DNA of 64,000 nucleotides from Ancylobacter tetraedralis (GTDB lineage Bacteria; Pseudomonadota; Alphaproteobacteria; Rhizobiales; Xanthobacteraceae), in contig NZ_JACICD010000001.1 of assembly GCF_014195655.1 (NCBI RefSeq), forward strand, positions 844,682-908,681, in the 5' to 3' direction. Each line of letters begins with the position of its first letter. Position 1 is the stretch's first letter. Below, one piece after another: positions 42,475-51,126 of the stretch. The translations under genes were made by a program, and so were the position numbers. Under the pieces are notes generated by a model. The model made no database searches. It saw nothing but the letters and a program-made list of their open reading frames with translations, and was not told where the DNA came from.

Positions 42475-43646
42475 AACCCGTTCGCCTTGAGATCAATGGC
42501 CGCAGCATCGATACCGAGGTCGAGCCGCGCCAGAGCCTCGCCGATTTCGTTCGCGAGGAATTGCTGCTCACCGGCACGCATCTGGGCTGCGAGCACGGCG
42601 TGTGCGGCGCCTGCACGGTGCTGGTGGACGGCGCGCCCGCCCGCTCCTGCATCGCCTATCCCGTGGCGCTGGACGGCGCGCGCATCACCACCATCGAGGG
42701 GCTGGCGCAGGATGAGGTGGCGGGCGAGCTGCGCGCCGCCTTCACCCGCGAGCACGCCCTGCAATGCGGGTTCTGCACGCCGGGCATGCTGATCATGGCG
42801 CGGGACATCGTGCTGCGCCGGCCCGGGCTGGACGAGGCGGCGATCCGCCATGAGCTCGCCGGCAATCTCTGCCGCTGCACCGGCTATACCGGCATCGTGC
42901 GGGCGATCCGCGCCGTGGCTCTCGCGCGGGCGGGCGAGGCGTCCGTCGTCACGCGCGGGGCGAGCTTGCCGATGCCGGCCGATCCGTCCCCGCTCACCCT
43001 GCCGGTGTCGCCCGCCCGCCGGGCATCGGGCGAGTCTCCCGCACCCTTGGTGGCGCCGCCACCAGCGGGGCTCGAATTCGAGCCGGCGCCGCTGCGCAAC
43101 CCGGTGGAGATCACCGAGGCGTTCGAGGTCGACGCGCCGCGCGGCGCGGTCTGGGCGCTGTTCCAGGATCCCGCGCGCGTCATCGCCTGCCTGCCGGGCG
43201 CCCGGCTGACGCAGCCGAGCGACGGGCGCCGCCTGCAGGCGCAGATGAGCGTGAAGCTCGGTCCGATGCAGGCCGCGTTCAGCGGTGTCGGTCTCATCGC
43301 GCCCGAGCCGGCCAGCTGGTCCGGCATCCTTCACGGGCGCGGCGTCGATGGCCGCAGCGCCAGCCGCATCGAGGCGCGCCTGGCCTATCGGCTGGAGGCG
43401 ACGGGGGAAAAGGCCACCCGGGTGCACATCGAGGTCGCCTATGTGCTGCAGGGCCCGCTGGCGCAGATGAGCCGCGGCGCCATCGCCCGCGACCTCGCCG
43501 CCCGCCTGACCAGCGCCTTCGCCGCCAATCTGGGTGCGGCGCTGAAAGGGCAGGCGACCCCGGTCGCGGCGATGCCGCTCGACGCCGGCTCGCTCTTCCT
43601 CGCCATGGTGAGGGGCTGGCTGGCGCGGCTGTTCGGGCGCGGCTGA
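42471..43646 (+). CDS. Fusion: 2Fe-2S subunit (CoxS) with CoxG/SRPBCC domain
   Basis: 391 residues in two parts. Residues 1-160 are a CoxS-type protein: plant-type 2Fe-2S cysteines in GCEHGVCGACTV and the helical second cluster in QCGFCTPGM and NLCRCTGY. After a Pro/Ala-rich linker (about 160-205), residues 210-370 match CoxG, an SRPBCC-fold protein that helps Mo-hydroxylase assembly or membrane attachment (EAFEVDAPRGAVWALFQDP, CLPGARLTQ). The end (MVRGWLARLFGRG) is amphipathic and basic. CoxS and CoxG are normally separate genes, as they are at 54744-55753, so the fusion is notable. Confidence 0.92.
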   Translation: MKPVRLEINGRSIDTEVEPRQSLADFVREELLLTGTHLGCEHGVCGACTVLVDGAPARSCIAYPVALDGARITTIEGLAQDEVAGELRAAFTREHALQCGFCTPGMLIMARDIVLRRPGLDEAAIRHELAGNLCRCTGYTGIVRAIRAVALARAGEASVVTRGASLPMPADPSPLTLPVSPARRASGESPAPLVAPPPAGLEFEPAPLRNPVEITEAFEVDAPRGAVWALFQDPARVIACLPGARLTQPSDGRRLQAQMSVKLGPMQAAFSGVGLIAPEPASWSGILHGRGVDGRSASRIEARLAYRLEATGEKATRVHIEVAYVLQGPLAQMSRGAIARDLAARLTSAFAANLGAALKGQATPVAAMPLDAGSLFLAMVRGWLARLFGRG

Positions 43647-43798
43647 ATCAGATTGATCGAAGCGGCATGCAAGTCCTTGGGCCGGCTCGCCTTCCGCTTT
43701 CGTGAGCCTGGATCATTTTAGCAACGGTGCGGCGCGCGCGGATGAATCATCCTCTGCGCAAGGCCGCGCAAGCGCTTGAGCCGATTGGCGCTTTCCCC

Positions 43799-44578
43799 TC
43801 AGCGCAGCAGGTCGACGTCCAGCTGCACGCAGTCGCCGCGATAGATGATGTCGGCGAGGTAGATCACCACGTCGTTCTCGTCGACCACCACCAGATGCGC
43901 TTCCACGGTGGGAAAGCCGATGCCGATGGCGAGCAGGTTCGCCACGCGCGGCTCCACCGTGCCGACAATGAAGGACTGGCGCGCCTTGGTCACCTTCAGC
44001 CCCTCCAGCGTGGCGACGACGCTGATGGTCGGCTCGCGCTCGAAGCGGGTGGGGGCGAGCGCGAGCAGCCGCTCGTCGACATGCACCCGCGCGAAGGAAT
44101 AGGGCTGGCCGCGCCGCGACTGCACGCTCTCGAGATAGCGGTAGCGCGGGGCGGGGGTGCCGTCCTCCGGCTGCACGTTCGGCAGCGGCGGGTTGGCGGC
44201 GACGGGAAGGAAGCGGGGCACGTTGGCGCCGATGGTGCCGGCCAGCGAATGCCATTTGAGATCGAGCTTCAGCCAGCGCTTTTCCTCGACCGAGGCGGAG
44301 ACGAAGGTGCCCTTGCCCTGGATGCGCCGCACCAGACCCTCGCTCTGCAGCACCTCCACCGCCTGGCGCACCGTGACGCGGGCGACGCGGAACTCGGCTT
44401 CCAGTTCCTGCAGGGTCGAGATCTTCTCGTTCGGCCCCCACACGCCGTCCTCGATGCGCCGGCGGATCACGCCGGCGACCTGCAGATAGCGCGGCACCGG
44501 GCTGCGGCGATAATCGGGACTGGTCAGGCCGGCGGGCGAGTCCTTGAGCATGGGCAATGTCGGTTCCGATGGCGACAC
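43799..44578 (-). CDS. GntR-family regulator, HutC subfamily
   Basis: 259 residues with a GTG start at 44578; an ATG at residue 10 (44551) is an alternative. The winged helix spans about 28-95 (RYLQVAGVIRRRIEDG, ARVTVRQAVEVLQSEGLVRR, GKGTFV). The C-terminal UTRA ligand-binding domain (about 115-255) defines the HutC/FarR subfamily, which senses small acids or amides. It is last in the pxpB-pxpC-gntR minus-strand run, so it probably regulates the island in response to a substrate or intermediate. Candidate operators are at 26886-26923, 39121-39128 and 46506-46525. Confidence 0.9.
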   Translation of the reverse strand: MSPSEPTLPMLKDSPAGLTSPDYRRSPVPRYLQVAGVIRRRIEDGVWGPNEKISTLQELEAEFRVARVTVRQAVEVLQSEGLVRRIQGKGTFVSASVEEKRWLKLDLKWHSLAGTIGANVPRFLPVAANPPLPNVQPEDGTPAPRYRYLESVQSRRGQPYSFARVHVDERLLALAPTRFEREPTISVVATLEGLKVTKARQSFIVGTVEPRVANLLAIGIGFPTVEAHLVVVDENDVVIYLADIIYRGDCVQLDVDLLR

Positions 44579-44642
44579 CCGCGCATTCGCGTGCGGGGCC
44601 GCGGGTCAGGTCAGAATCGCGGGGGTCTTCCTATCTTCCCTA

Positions 44643-45713
44643 TCATGTAATCCTATCCATCGCTGCGCGCCCTTCGTCGGATTCCAGCGCCGAGACGACG
44701 CCGGAAACCAGATTCTCGCGCAGCAGCGCCTCGTGATCGACCCGGGCGAGCGCGCGCACCGGCACGAGCGCGGCGAGCTGCTGGGCGAGGACCCGTTCCT
44801 GCGCGCGCCGCGCCTCTTCCGCCTGCGCGACGGAGACGGCGGCAAAGCGGATCCCGGCGCCCGGCAGCAGCCGGCCGGCGGCGGCCAGGTCGGCGGAAAT
44901 GACCGTGGCGATCTTGGCATAGCCGCCGATCGTCTGGTGGTCCGCCAGCAGCAGGATGGGCAGGCCCGAGCCTGGCACCTGGATCGAGCCGGTGACGATG
45001 CCGTCGGAAACGATGTCGGCGCCTTGGCGGAAGCCGAGCGGCACGCCCTCCAGCCGCAGCCCCATGCGGTCCGCCTCGCGGGAGACGCGATAGGCCGTGC
45101 CGAGAAAGGTCGCGATCGCGTCCTCGGTGAACGCCTCGGCCTGTGGGCCTAGCACCACGCGCAGCGTTCCGCCAAAGGCGAGCGAAGGCGGGCTCTGTAG
45201 TTCAAGGCACGGACCGTGGAGGGGAGAGGGGCCGAGCCCCACGACGTCGCCCGCCGCCAGCGCGCGGCCCTGATGCCCGCCGAAACGGCCCTTGAGATCG
45301 GTCGCCCGCGAGCCGAGGATCACGGGCACGTCAATGCCGCCGGCAAAGCCCAGGATGGCGCCGCCGCTGCCCCGCAGCGGCCCGATCCGCACCCGCGCGC
45401 CCTCAGGGATATCGATGGCGCGCCAGGGGCCGAAGCGCTGCGTCTGCCCGTCCTGCTCCACCTCGATCACGGCGTCCGCCCCGGTCAGCGCCAGCCGGGC
45501 AGGGCCGCCCGTCACCTCGAAGACGGGACCCGCGAGCCGCAGTTCCAGCGCCGCCGCGTTCGCCGCGTTGCCCACCAGCGCATTGGCGAGCCGCAGCGCC
45601 GGCTCGTCCAGCGCGCCGCAGACCGGCACGCCATAGGCCTGGAAGCCGAGGCGCCCGGCATCCTGCACGCTGGTCTGCGGGCCGGGCTGGAGTAGGGTGA
45701 GGCTCGCGCTCAT
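44643..45713 (-). CDS. pxpC: 5-oxoprolinase subunit C family (PxpC/KipA type)
   Basis: 356 residues, carboxyltransferase-C/D type 2 (KipA) fold. In PxpABC it helps the ATP-dependent opening of 5-oxoproline to glutamate. It has LLQPGPQTSVQDAGRLGFQAYGVP, typical of the start, then GGRFGGHQG-like and PGSGLPILLLADHQTIGGY segments. The ATG at 45713 overlaps the pxpB stop (ATGA) and is preferred over an upstream start. The same family occurs in allophanate and urea-carboxylase systems, so another lactam or ureide substrate is possible. Confidence 0.88.
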   Translation of the reverse strand: MSASLTLLQPGPQTSVQDAGRLGFQAYGVPVCGALDEPALRLANALVGNAANAAALELRLAGPVFEVTGGPARLALTGADAVIEVEQDGQTQRFGPWRAIDIPEGARVRIGPLRGSGGAILGFAGGIDVPVILGSRATDLKGRFGGHQGRALAAGDVVGLGPSPLHGPCLELQSPPSLAFGGTLRVVLGPQAEAFTEDAIATFLGTAYRVSREADRMGLRLEGVPLGFRQGADIVSDGIVTGSIQVPGSGLPILLLADHQTIGGYAKIATVISADLAAAGRLLPGAGIRFAAVSVAQAEEARRAQERVLAQQLAALVPVRALARVDHEALLRENLVSGVVSALESDEGRAAMDRIT

Positions 45714-46480
45714 CGGCTCGCCTCGCATGCCGGCTGGTAAGCGCCGTGCGCCACCGCCGCGCGGATCGCGGCGTGCTCGTCGGCCTCGACCGGCACGAAG
45801 CGCACCCCGTCGCCGGGCGCGAACAGGGTGGGCGGCGCCTGCGCGGGGTCGAAGAAGCGCAGCGGCGTGTGGCCGATCAGCCGCCAGCCGCCGGGCGATT
45901 CGACGGGATAGATGCCGGTCATGCGCTGGGCGATGGCCACCGATCCGGCCGGTACCCGCACGCGCGGGGTGGTAAGGCGCGGCAGGTCGAGTTCCGCCGG
46001 CAGGTCGCCGAGATAGGCGAAGCCCGGCAGGAAGCCCTGCACATAGACGCGATAGACCGTGCCGGCATGGCGGGCGATCACCTCGCCCTCTCCGAGGCGC
46101 GTGGCGCGGGCGACATCCGTGAGGTCCGGCCCCGCTTCGCCGCCATACAGCACCGGAATGCGCCAGATGCGGGCGGGGGCCTCGACGCGAGCCTCGCCGA
46201 TGTCCAGCGCGGCGAGGCTCTCCTGAAGCGCGGCGGCCGAGGTGCGGCGCGGGTCGTAATGCACCAGCAGCGAGCGGAAGGTGGGCACCGTCTCGACCAG
46301 GCCCTCGGGCGGATCGGCCGCCAGCAACGCCGCCGTGCGGTGGACGAGGGCGTTGATCTCCGGCGCGATGGTGGCGCCGAACTCCACCGCGAGGGCCGTG
46401 TCGCCCAGCTCGAGGAAGCGGGCCAGCGCGCCGAGGCGCCGGGAACGGGCAGCATGCCGCACCGCATTCTCTTCCGTCAC
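45710..46480 (-). CDS. pxpB: 5-oxoprolinase subunit B family (PxpB/KipI type)
   Basis: 256 residues, GTG start with GGAG six bases upstream. The carboxyltransferase-C/D subdomain 1 pattern is clear: GDTALAVEFG, IPVLYGGEAGPDL, YVQGFLPGFAYLGDLP, PRVRVPAGSVAIAQRMTGIYP and PGGWRLIGHTPL. It acts with PxpC and the divergently encoded PxpA. It is first in the pxpB-pxpC-gntR run and starts beside a 20-bp palindrome. Confidence 0.9.
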   Translation of the reverse strand: MTEENAVRHAARSRRLGALARFLELGDTALAVEFGATIAPEINALVHRTAALLAADPPEGLVETVPTFRSLLVHYDPRRTSAAALQESLAALDIGEARVEAPARIWRIPVLYGGEAGPDLTDVARATRLGEGEVIARHAGTVYRVYVQGFLPGFAYLGDLPAELDLPRLTTPRVRVPAGSVAIAQRMTGIYPVESPGGWRLIGHTPLRFFDPAQAPPTLFAPGDGVRFVPVEADEHAAIRAAVAHGAYQPACEASR

Positions 46481-46505
46481 GGGAGGCTCCCAGTCGCTGA
46501 ATAAT

Positions 46506-46525
46506 TCATCCTAATGTTAGGATGA
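46506..46525. promoter_or_regulatory. 20-bp palindrome in the pxpB/pxpA divergent promoter
   Basis: TCATCCTAATGTTAGGATGA is a perfect inverted repeat with 9-bp arms (46506-46514, 46517-46525) around TG. It sits between the divergent pxpB-pxpC-gntR and pxpA-fbiC transcripts and directly abuts a possible -35 (TTGAGC, 46526-46531) for the plus strand. Autoregulation by the HutC protein is the simplest inference, although the sequence does not contain GT-N-TA-N-AC. Confidence 0.6.
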
Positions 46526-46593
46526 TTGAGCTTGAAATGCATTACCAGATAATGTGTTAATCGACGGCGTCGATAATCGTGAGGAGGCGGCCC

Positions 46594-47370
46594 GTGGCTG
46601 TGCGCATCAACATCAACGCCGATATGGGCGAGGGCTACGGGCACTATCGGATCGGCAATGACGACGAGATCCTCACCCTCGTGCAGAGCGTCAACGTCGC
46701 CTGCGGCCTGCATGGCGGCGACGCCACGGTGATGCGCGAGGTGTGCCTCAAGGCGAAGGAGAACGGCGTCTCCATCGGCGCGCATCCCGGCTTCAACGAC
46801 GTCTGGGGCTTCGGTCGCCGCCAGATCCGCATGAGCCCGGCCGATCTCGAATATCTCGTGGCCTATCAGCTCGGCGCGCTGGCCGGCATGGCGGCCTATG
46901 CCGGCACGAAGGTGACGCATGTGAAGCCGCATGGCGCGCTCAACAACATGGCCGCCATCGACAAGAGCTATGCGCTGGCGATCGGCCGCGCGATCCGCAC
47001 GGTGGATTCCTCGCTCTATTATCTCGCGCTGTCCGGTTCGGCGATGGAGACGGCGGCGCTGGAGCTTGACCTGCCGCTGGCGCGCGAGGCTTTCATCGAC
47101 CGGCTCTATGATGACGAGGGCAACCTGCTTACCCGCACCGACCCGCGCGCGGTGATCAAGGATCCCGTGATCGCGGCGGAGCGCACGGTGCGCATGGTGC
47201 TGGACGGCGAGATCATCTCGGTCGACGGCAAGCCGCTGCCGACGCGCTTCGATTCGCTCTGCGTGCATGGCGACGAGCCGACCGCCATTGCCGTGGCGCG
47301 CGCCGTGCGCACCGCGCTGAAAGAGGCCGGCGTCGAGCTGGTGACGCTGCCCGAGAAGATGAGGGGCTAG
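46594..47370 (+). CDS. pxpA: 5-oxoprolinase subunit A (PxpA, LamB/YcsF family)
   Basis: 258 residues, GTG start preceded by GAGGAGG (six-base spacing). LamB/YcsF signatures are complete: ININADMGEGYG, VNVACGLHGGD, VSIGAHPGFNDVWGFGRRQI and VKPHGALNN. With PxpB and PxpC it hydrolyses ATP and opens a cyclic amide, classically 5-oxoproline (pyroglutamate) to L-glutamate. It is followed four nt later by fbiC in the same operon, an unexpected link between a lactamase and F420 biosynthesis. Confidence 0.9.
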   Translation: MAVRININADMGEGYGHYRIGNDDEILTLVQSVNVACGLHGGDATVMREVCLKAKENGVSIGAHPGFNDVWGFGRRQIRMSPADLEYLVAYQLGALAGMAAYAGTKVTHVKPHGALNNMAAIDKSYALAIGRAIRTVDSSLYYLALSGSAMETAALELDLPLAREAFIDRLYDDEGNLLTRTDPRAVIKDPVIAAERTVRMVLDGEIISVDGKPLPTRFDSLCVHGDEPTAIAVARAVRTALKEAGVELVTLPEKMRG

Positions 47371-47374
47371 GGCG

Positions 47375-49801
47375 ATGGTGCCGGCGGAAGGGCTCCCCGG
47401 CGGAGAAACGCTCGCCCGCGACGCGGCGCTGGCGCTGGCCGATGCGCGCGACCTCCCCGCGCTGATGCGGGCGGCGGCCGAGCTGCGCGATGCCGGCTTC
47501 GGCGCGACCGTCACCGTCTCGCGCAAGGTCTTCATCCCGCTTACCCAGCTGTGCCGCGACGTCTGCCATTACTGCACCTTCGCCCATCCCCCGCGAAAGG
47601 GGCAGCGCGCCTTTCTCACACCCGACGAGGTGCTGGCGATCGCCCGCGCCGGCGCGCAGGTGGGCTGCGACGAGGCGCTTTTCACGCTCGGCGACAAGCC
47701 GGAGCTTCGCTACGCGCTGGCCCGCGAGGAACTGGCCGCGCTCGGCTTCGCCACGACGCTGGACTATCTCGCCGCCATGGCCGGGCGGGTGCTGCGCGAG
47801 ACCGGTCTTCTGCCCCACCTCAATGCCGGGGTGATGGAGGCGGCGGACCTGGCGCGCCTTCGCACGGTGTCGGCGTCGCAGGGGCTGATGATCGAGACCA
47901 CCGCCGAGCGGCTCTCGGCGCGCGGTGGGCCGCATTTCGGCTCGCCCGACAAGCTTCCCGCGGCCCGCCTTTCCACGCTGGAGGCGGCCGGCCGCGCGGG
48001 TGTGCCCTTCACGACGGGCCTGCTCATCGGCATCGGCGAGACGCGGCTGGAGCGCATCGAGGCGCTGCTCGCCATTCGTGACAGCCACGCGCGGCATGGC
48101 CATGTGCAGGAAGTGATCATCCAGAACTTCCGCGCCAAGCCGGGCACCAAGATGGCGGGCGCGCCCGAGCCGACGCTGGAGGAGCATCTGTGGACCGTCG
48201 CGGTGGCGCGGCTGATCCTGGGGCCGGCCATCTCGCTGCAGGCGCCACCCAACCTGCAGCCGGAGGGGCTGAAGGCGCTGATCGATGCCGGGATCAATGA
48301 CTGGGGCGGCGTCTCGCCGGTCACACCCGACCATGTGAACCCGGAGGCGCCCTGGCCGGCGCTCGCCGCGCTCGCCGCCGCCACCGCGAAGGCCGGCAAG
48401 GTGCTCAGCCCTCGGCTCGCGGTCTATCCCGCCTTTATCGAAGACCGCGCGCGCTGGCTCGATCCCGCCGTCGCGCCGCTCGTGCTGCGCCGGGCCGACG
48501 GCGCGGGTCTCGCGCATGAAAGCGGCTGGCGGGTCGGCGCGGCGGAAGCCCGCGTGGTCGAATGGCCCGCCGCGCCCGCGATCGCCGGGCCGGAGACGGC
48601 GCTGGCGGGCGTGCTCGACAAGGCGGTCGCCGGCCGCGAACTGGGTGAGGACGAGATTGTCGCGCTGTTCGACGCCCGGGGCAGCCGGGCGCAACGCGTG
48701 TTCGAGGCGGCGGATGCGCTGCGGCGCGCGGTGGTGGGCGACACGGTGTCCTATGTCGTCACGCGCAACATCAACTACACCAATGTCTGCGCGCATAAAT
48801 GCGGCTTCTGCGCCTTCTCGAAGGGGCGCCAGCACGAGCATCTGCGCGGCCGGCCCTATGAACTGGATCTCGACGAGATCCAGCGGCGCACGCGCGAGGC
48901 GTGGGCGCGCGGGGCGAGCGAAGTGTGCATGCAGGGCGGCATCCATCCGGATTTCTCCGGCGACACCTATCTCGCCATCCTGCGGGCGGTGAAGCAGGCG
49001 GTGCCGGACATGCATGTCCATGCCTTCTCCCCGCTGGAAGTGCGTCATGGCGCGGCGACGCTCGGGCTTTCCGTGCCGGATTTCCTCCTCGCGCTGAAGC
49101 AGGCCGGCCTTGGCTCGCTGCCGGGCACGGCGGCGGAAATCCTCGACGACGCGGTGCGCGCGCGGCTGTGCGCGGACAAGCTGACCACGCGGGAATGGCT
49201 GGACACGGTGGCCGCCGCGCATCGCGTGGGCCTCAGGACCACCTCGACCATTATGTTCGGCCATGTCGACGGCTACCGCCACTGGGCGCGCCATCTGCTG
49301 CACCTGCGCCGGCTGCAGGCCGAGACCGGTGGCATCACCGAATTCGTGCCGCTGCCCTTCCTGCACATGGAAGCGCCGCTCTATCTCAAGGGCGGCACGC
49401 GGCAGGGGCCCAGCCGGCGCGAGGCGCTGCTGATGCATGCGGTGGGGCGGCTGGCGCTCCACCCGCTCATCCCCAACATACAGGCCTCCTGGGTCAAGCT
49501 CGGGGAGGGTGGGCTCATCGCGGCGCTGGGCGTGGGGGCCAATGACGGCGGCGGCACCTTGATGGATGAATCGATCAGCCGCGCCGCCGGCGGCGTGCAC
49601 GGGCAGGAATTTCCGCCCGACCGCATGGAAGCGGCGATCCGCGCCGCCGGCCGCCTCGCCCGCCAGCGCACCACGCTCTATGGCGAGGCCCCCTCGCGGC
49701 AGAAGCAGCGCTCCTATGCGGCGGACCCGCTGACGCCGCGCGTCGAGCCGGCGGCCGGCAAGTTCGCGAAAGTGGGGAGCCGGGCCGCGCGGGGCGGGTG
49801 A
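47375..49801 (+). CDS. fbiC: FO synthase FbiC (CofG-CofH fusion)
   Basis: 808 residues with two radical-SAM halves. The CofG half has CxxxCxxC at Cys60, Cys64 and Cys67 (LCRDVCHYCTF). The CofH half has it at Cys472, Cys476 and Cys479 (NVCAHKCGFCAFSKGR). The enzyme joins tyrosine and a diaminouracil to make Fo, the deazaflavin core of F420. The one-polypeptide form is the one typical of actinobacteria and many aerobic bacteria, while archaea use two proteins. With cofC, cofD and cofE at 24.3-26.7 kb the window encodes all known F420-specific steps. The start is four nt after pxpA. Confidence 0.95.
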   Translation: MVPAEGLPGGETLARDAALALADARDLPALMRAAAELRDAGFGATVTVSRKVFIPLTQLCRDVCHYCTFAHPPRKGQRAFLTPDEVLAIARAGAQVGCDEALFTLGDKPELRYALAREELAALGFATTLDYLAAMAGRVLRETGLLPHLNAGVMEAADLARLRTVSASQGLMIETTAERLSARGGPHFGSPDKLPAARLSTLEAAGRAGVPFTTGLLIGIGETRLERIEALLAIRDSHARHGHVQEVIIQNFRAKPGTKMAGAPEPTLEEHLWTVAVARLILGPAISLQAPPNLQPEGLKALIDAGINDWGGVSPVTPDHVNPEAPWPALAALAAATAKAGKVLSPRLAVYPAFIEDRARWLDPAVAPLVLRRADGAGLAHESGWRVGAAEARVVEWPAAPAIAGPETALAGVLDKAVAGRELGEDEIVALFDARGSRAQRVFEAADALRRAVVGDTVSYVVTRNINYTNVCAHKCGFCAFSKGRQHEHLRGRPYELDLDEIQRRTREAWARGASEVCMQGGIHPDFSGDTYLAILRAVKQAVPDMHVHAFSPLEVRHGAATLGLSVPDFLLALKQAGLGSLPGTAAEILDDAVRARLCADKLTTREWLDTVAAAHRVGLRTTSTIMFGHVDGYRHWARHLLHLRRLQAETGGITEFVPLPFLHMEAPLYLKGGTRQGPSRREALLMHAVGRLALHPLIPNIQASWVKLGEGGLIAALGVGANDGGGTLMDESISRAAGGVHGQEFPPDRMEAAIRAAGRLARQRTTLYGEAPSRQKQRSYAADPLTPRVEPAAGKFAKVGSRAARGG

Positions 49802-49869
49802 GGGCGCGTGGCCGCGCGCCGCGATCGGCCCACGCGCCCATCCACGCTCGCGCGTGCCGCGGACATGTC

Positions 49870-49928
49870 CTGAGGATGCACGTCTTGAGGATGCTTGCCT
49901 TGAGGATGCACGTCTTGACGATGGTGTC
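49870..49928. repeat. 15-bp tandem repeat after fbiC
   Basis: Successive units related to TTGAGGATGCACGTC (49870-49884, 49885-49899, 49900-49914, and a 14-bp degenerate copy 49915-49928) followed by shorter TTGAACGATGC-like remnants to about 49950. It lies in the 243-nt gap between convergent fbiC and the LLM oxidoreductase. No spacer structure, so not a CRISPR. Confidence 0.75.
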
Positions 49929-50044
49929 TTGAACGATGCTTGAACGGTGAGGGGCGTGAACAGGGGGGGTACGTTCACGGCTCCTCACCAGCCCGCTCGC
50001 GGCGGGCATCTCCGGAAGGCGACGCGAGGTCGGGGCTTTTGCGG

Positions 50045-50992
50045 CTATTTCCGCAGCAACGGCAGCACTTCATGGGCGAGAAGGTCGATCTGCTCCTTCT
50101 CGTAGCGCCACGGCACGAAGACGATCTTCTTCACGCCGGTCGCGATATGGGCGGCGATCTGCTCGGCGCATTCGGCAGGGGTGCCGACAATGGCGCTGTC
50201 GAAGGTCGAGAGCGAGCCCTTGGACAGGTCCCACTCGGCATGCAGCCACTCGGTCATCTTCGCCTGCCCGACGTCGCGCGGGCCGACATAGATCGGCAGC
50301 TGGTTGAGGCTGTAGAGATCGGCCGGGTCGCGGCCGGCCTCCTCGGCATAGGCGGATATCTTCGCCCAGGCTTCGCGATAGCCCTCGGGCGTGTAGAAAT
50401 AGGTCAGCCAGCCATCGCCCTTTGTGGCCGCGCGCTTGAGCACTACATCGACATAGCCTCCGATCAGGATCGGCGGGTGTGGCTTCTGCACGGGCTTGGG
50501 GAACATCACCGCGTTGCGCAGGTTCAGTTCGTCCCATTCACCGGTGACGGAATCCTCGGTCCACAGCCGCTTCAATATGTCGAGGTTGCGGTCCATGACC
50601 TTGCCGCGCCGCTCATAGGGGATGCCGACGGCGTCGAATTCGCGCTTGTACCAGCCCACCGCCGCGCCGAGCATCAGCCGCCCGTTGGAGATCAGGTCGA
50701 GCGAGGAGAGCTGCTTGGCGAGGATGACCGGGTTGCGCAGTGGCAGCACCAGCACGCCGGTGCCGATCTTGATGGTCTTGGTGCGTGCCGCCACGGCGGT
50801 GAGCAGTGACAGCGAGTCGATGATCGGGAAGTTCGGGTCGGTACCGAGCAGGATGTGGTCCCACACCCAGAGCGAGGAGAAGCCCAGCTCCTCCATGCGC
50901 ACGCCATAGTCGATCAGCGCCCCCGCATCCGGCATTTCCGGGAAGCGGGTGAAATTGCGCATCGCGATGCCGAAGGAGACGGGAGCGGGCAT
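50045..50992 (-). CDS. LLM-class F420-dependent oxidoreductase
   Basis: 315 residues, luciferase-like TIM barrel. Features include FGIAMRNFTRFPE, SSLWVWDHILLGTD, LDLISNGRLMLGAAVGWYKREFDAVG and the ERRGKVMDRNLDILKRLW helix, a pattern of the F420-binding LLM subgroup. It differs from FGD: there is no DHFQPW and no sugar-phosphate Thr/Lys set. It could reduce a substrate with F420H2 or oxidise one with F420; FMN use cannot be ruled out. It is the last gene of the PLP-GctA-GctB-LLM minus-strand run and probably the substrate-facing F420 enzyme of the island. Confidence 0.85.
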   Translation of the reverse strand: MPAPVSFGIAMRNFTRFPEMPDAGALIDYGVRMEELGFSSLWVWDHILLGTDPNFPIIDSLSLLTAVAARTKTIKIGTGVLVLPLRNPVILAKQLSSLDLISNGRLMLGAAVGWYKREFDAVGIPYERRGKVMDRNLDILKRLWTEDSVTGEWDELNLRNAVMFPKPVQKPHPPILIGGYVDVVLKRAATKGDGWLTYFYTPEGYREAWAKISAYAEEAGRDPADLYSLNQLPIYVGPRDVGQAKMTEWLHAEWDLSKGSLSTFDSAIVGTPAECAEQIAAHIATGVKKIVFVPWRYEKEQIDLLAHEVLPLLRK

Positions 50993-51010
50993 GGGGCGAC
51001 CTTCTTCTCA

Positions 51011-51116
51011 CCTCTCCCCGTTGGGGAGAGGTCGCCGCGTAGCGGCGGGTGAGGGGGCGTACGATTGCGGAGCAAAGGAAGACCCCTCACCCCACCCCTC
51101 TCCCCCACGGGGAGAG
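51011..51116. repeat. Compound palindromic element between gctB-like and LLM genes
   Basis: Three hairpins fill most of a 134-nt gap: 51011-51019 with 51023-51031, 51033-51038 with 51042-51047, and 51098-51105 with 51109-51116. The first and third use CTCTCCCC/GGGGAGAG arms, as at 30729-30755. The complementary segments near 51048 and 51083 could close an outer stem. It may separate or stabilise parts of the operon mRNA. Confidence 0.65.
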
Positions 51117-51126
51117 GGAGAAGGAA

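Noticed and set aside
36705..43646. Aerobic carbon monoxide dehydrogenase
   Set aside because: Neither large subunit has the form I AYRCSFR loop required for the Cu-Mo CO-oxidising site, so CO oxidation is not supported.
49870..49945. Short CRISPR array
   Set aside because: Units are contiguous 15-mers with no spacers and no cas genes nearby.
47213..49978. 921-codon minus-strand frame opposite pxpA/fbiC
   Set aside because: No motif, no ribosome site, and the plus strand has two clear radical-SAM domains.
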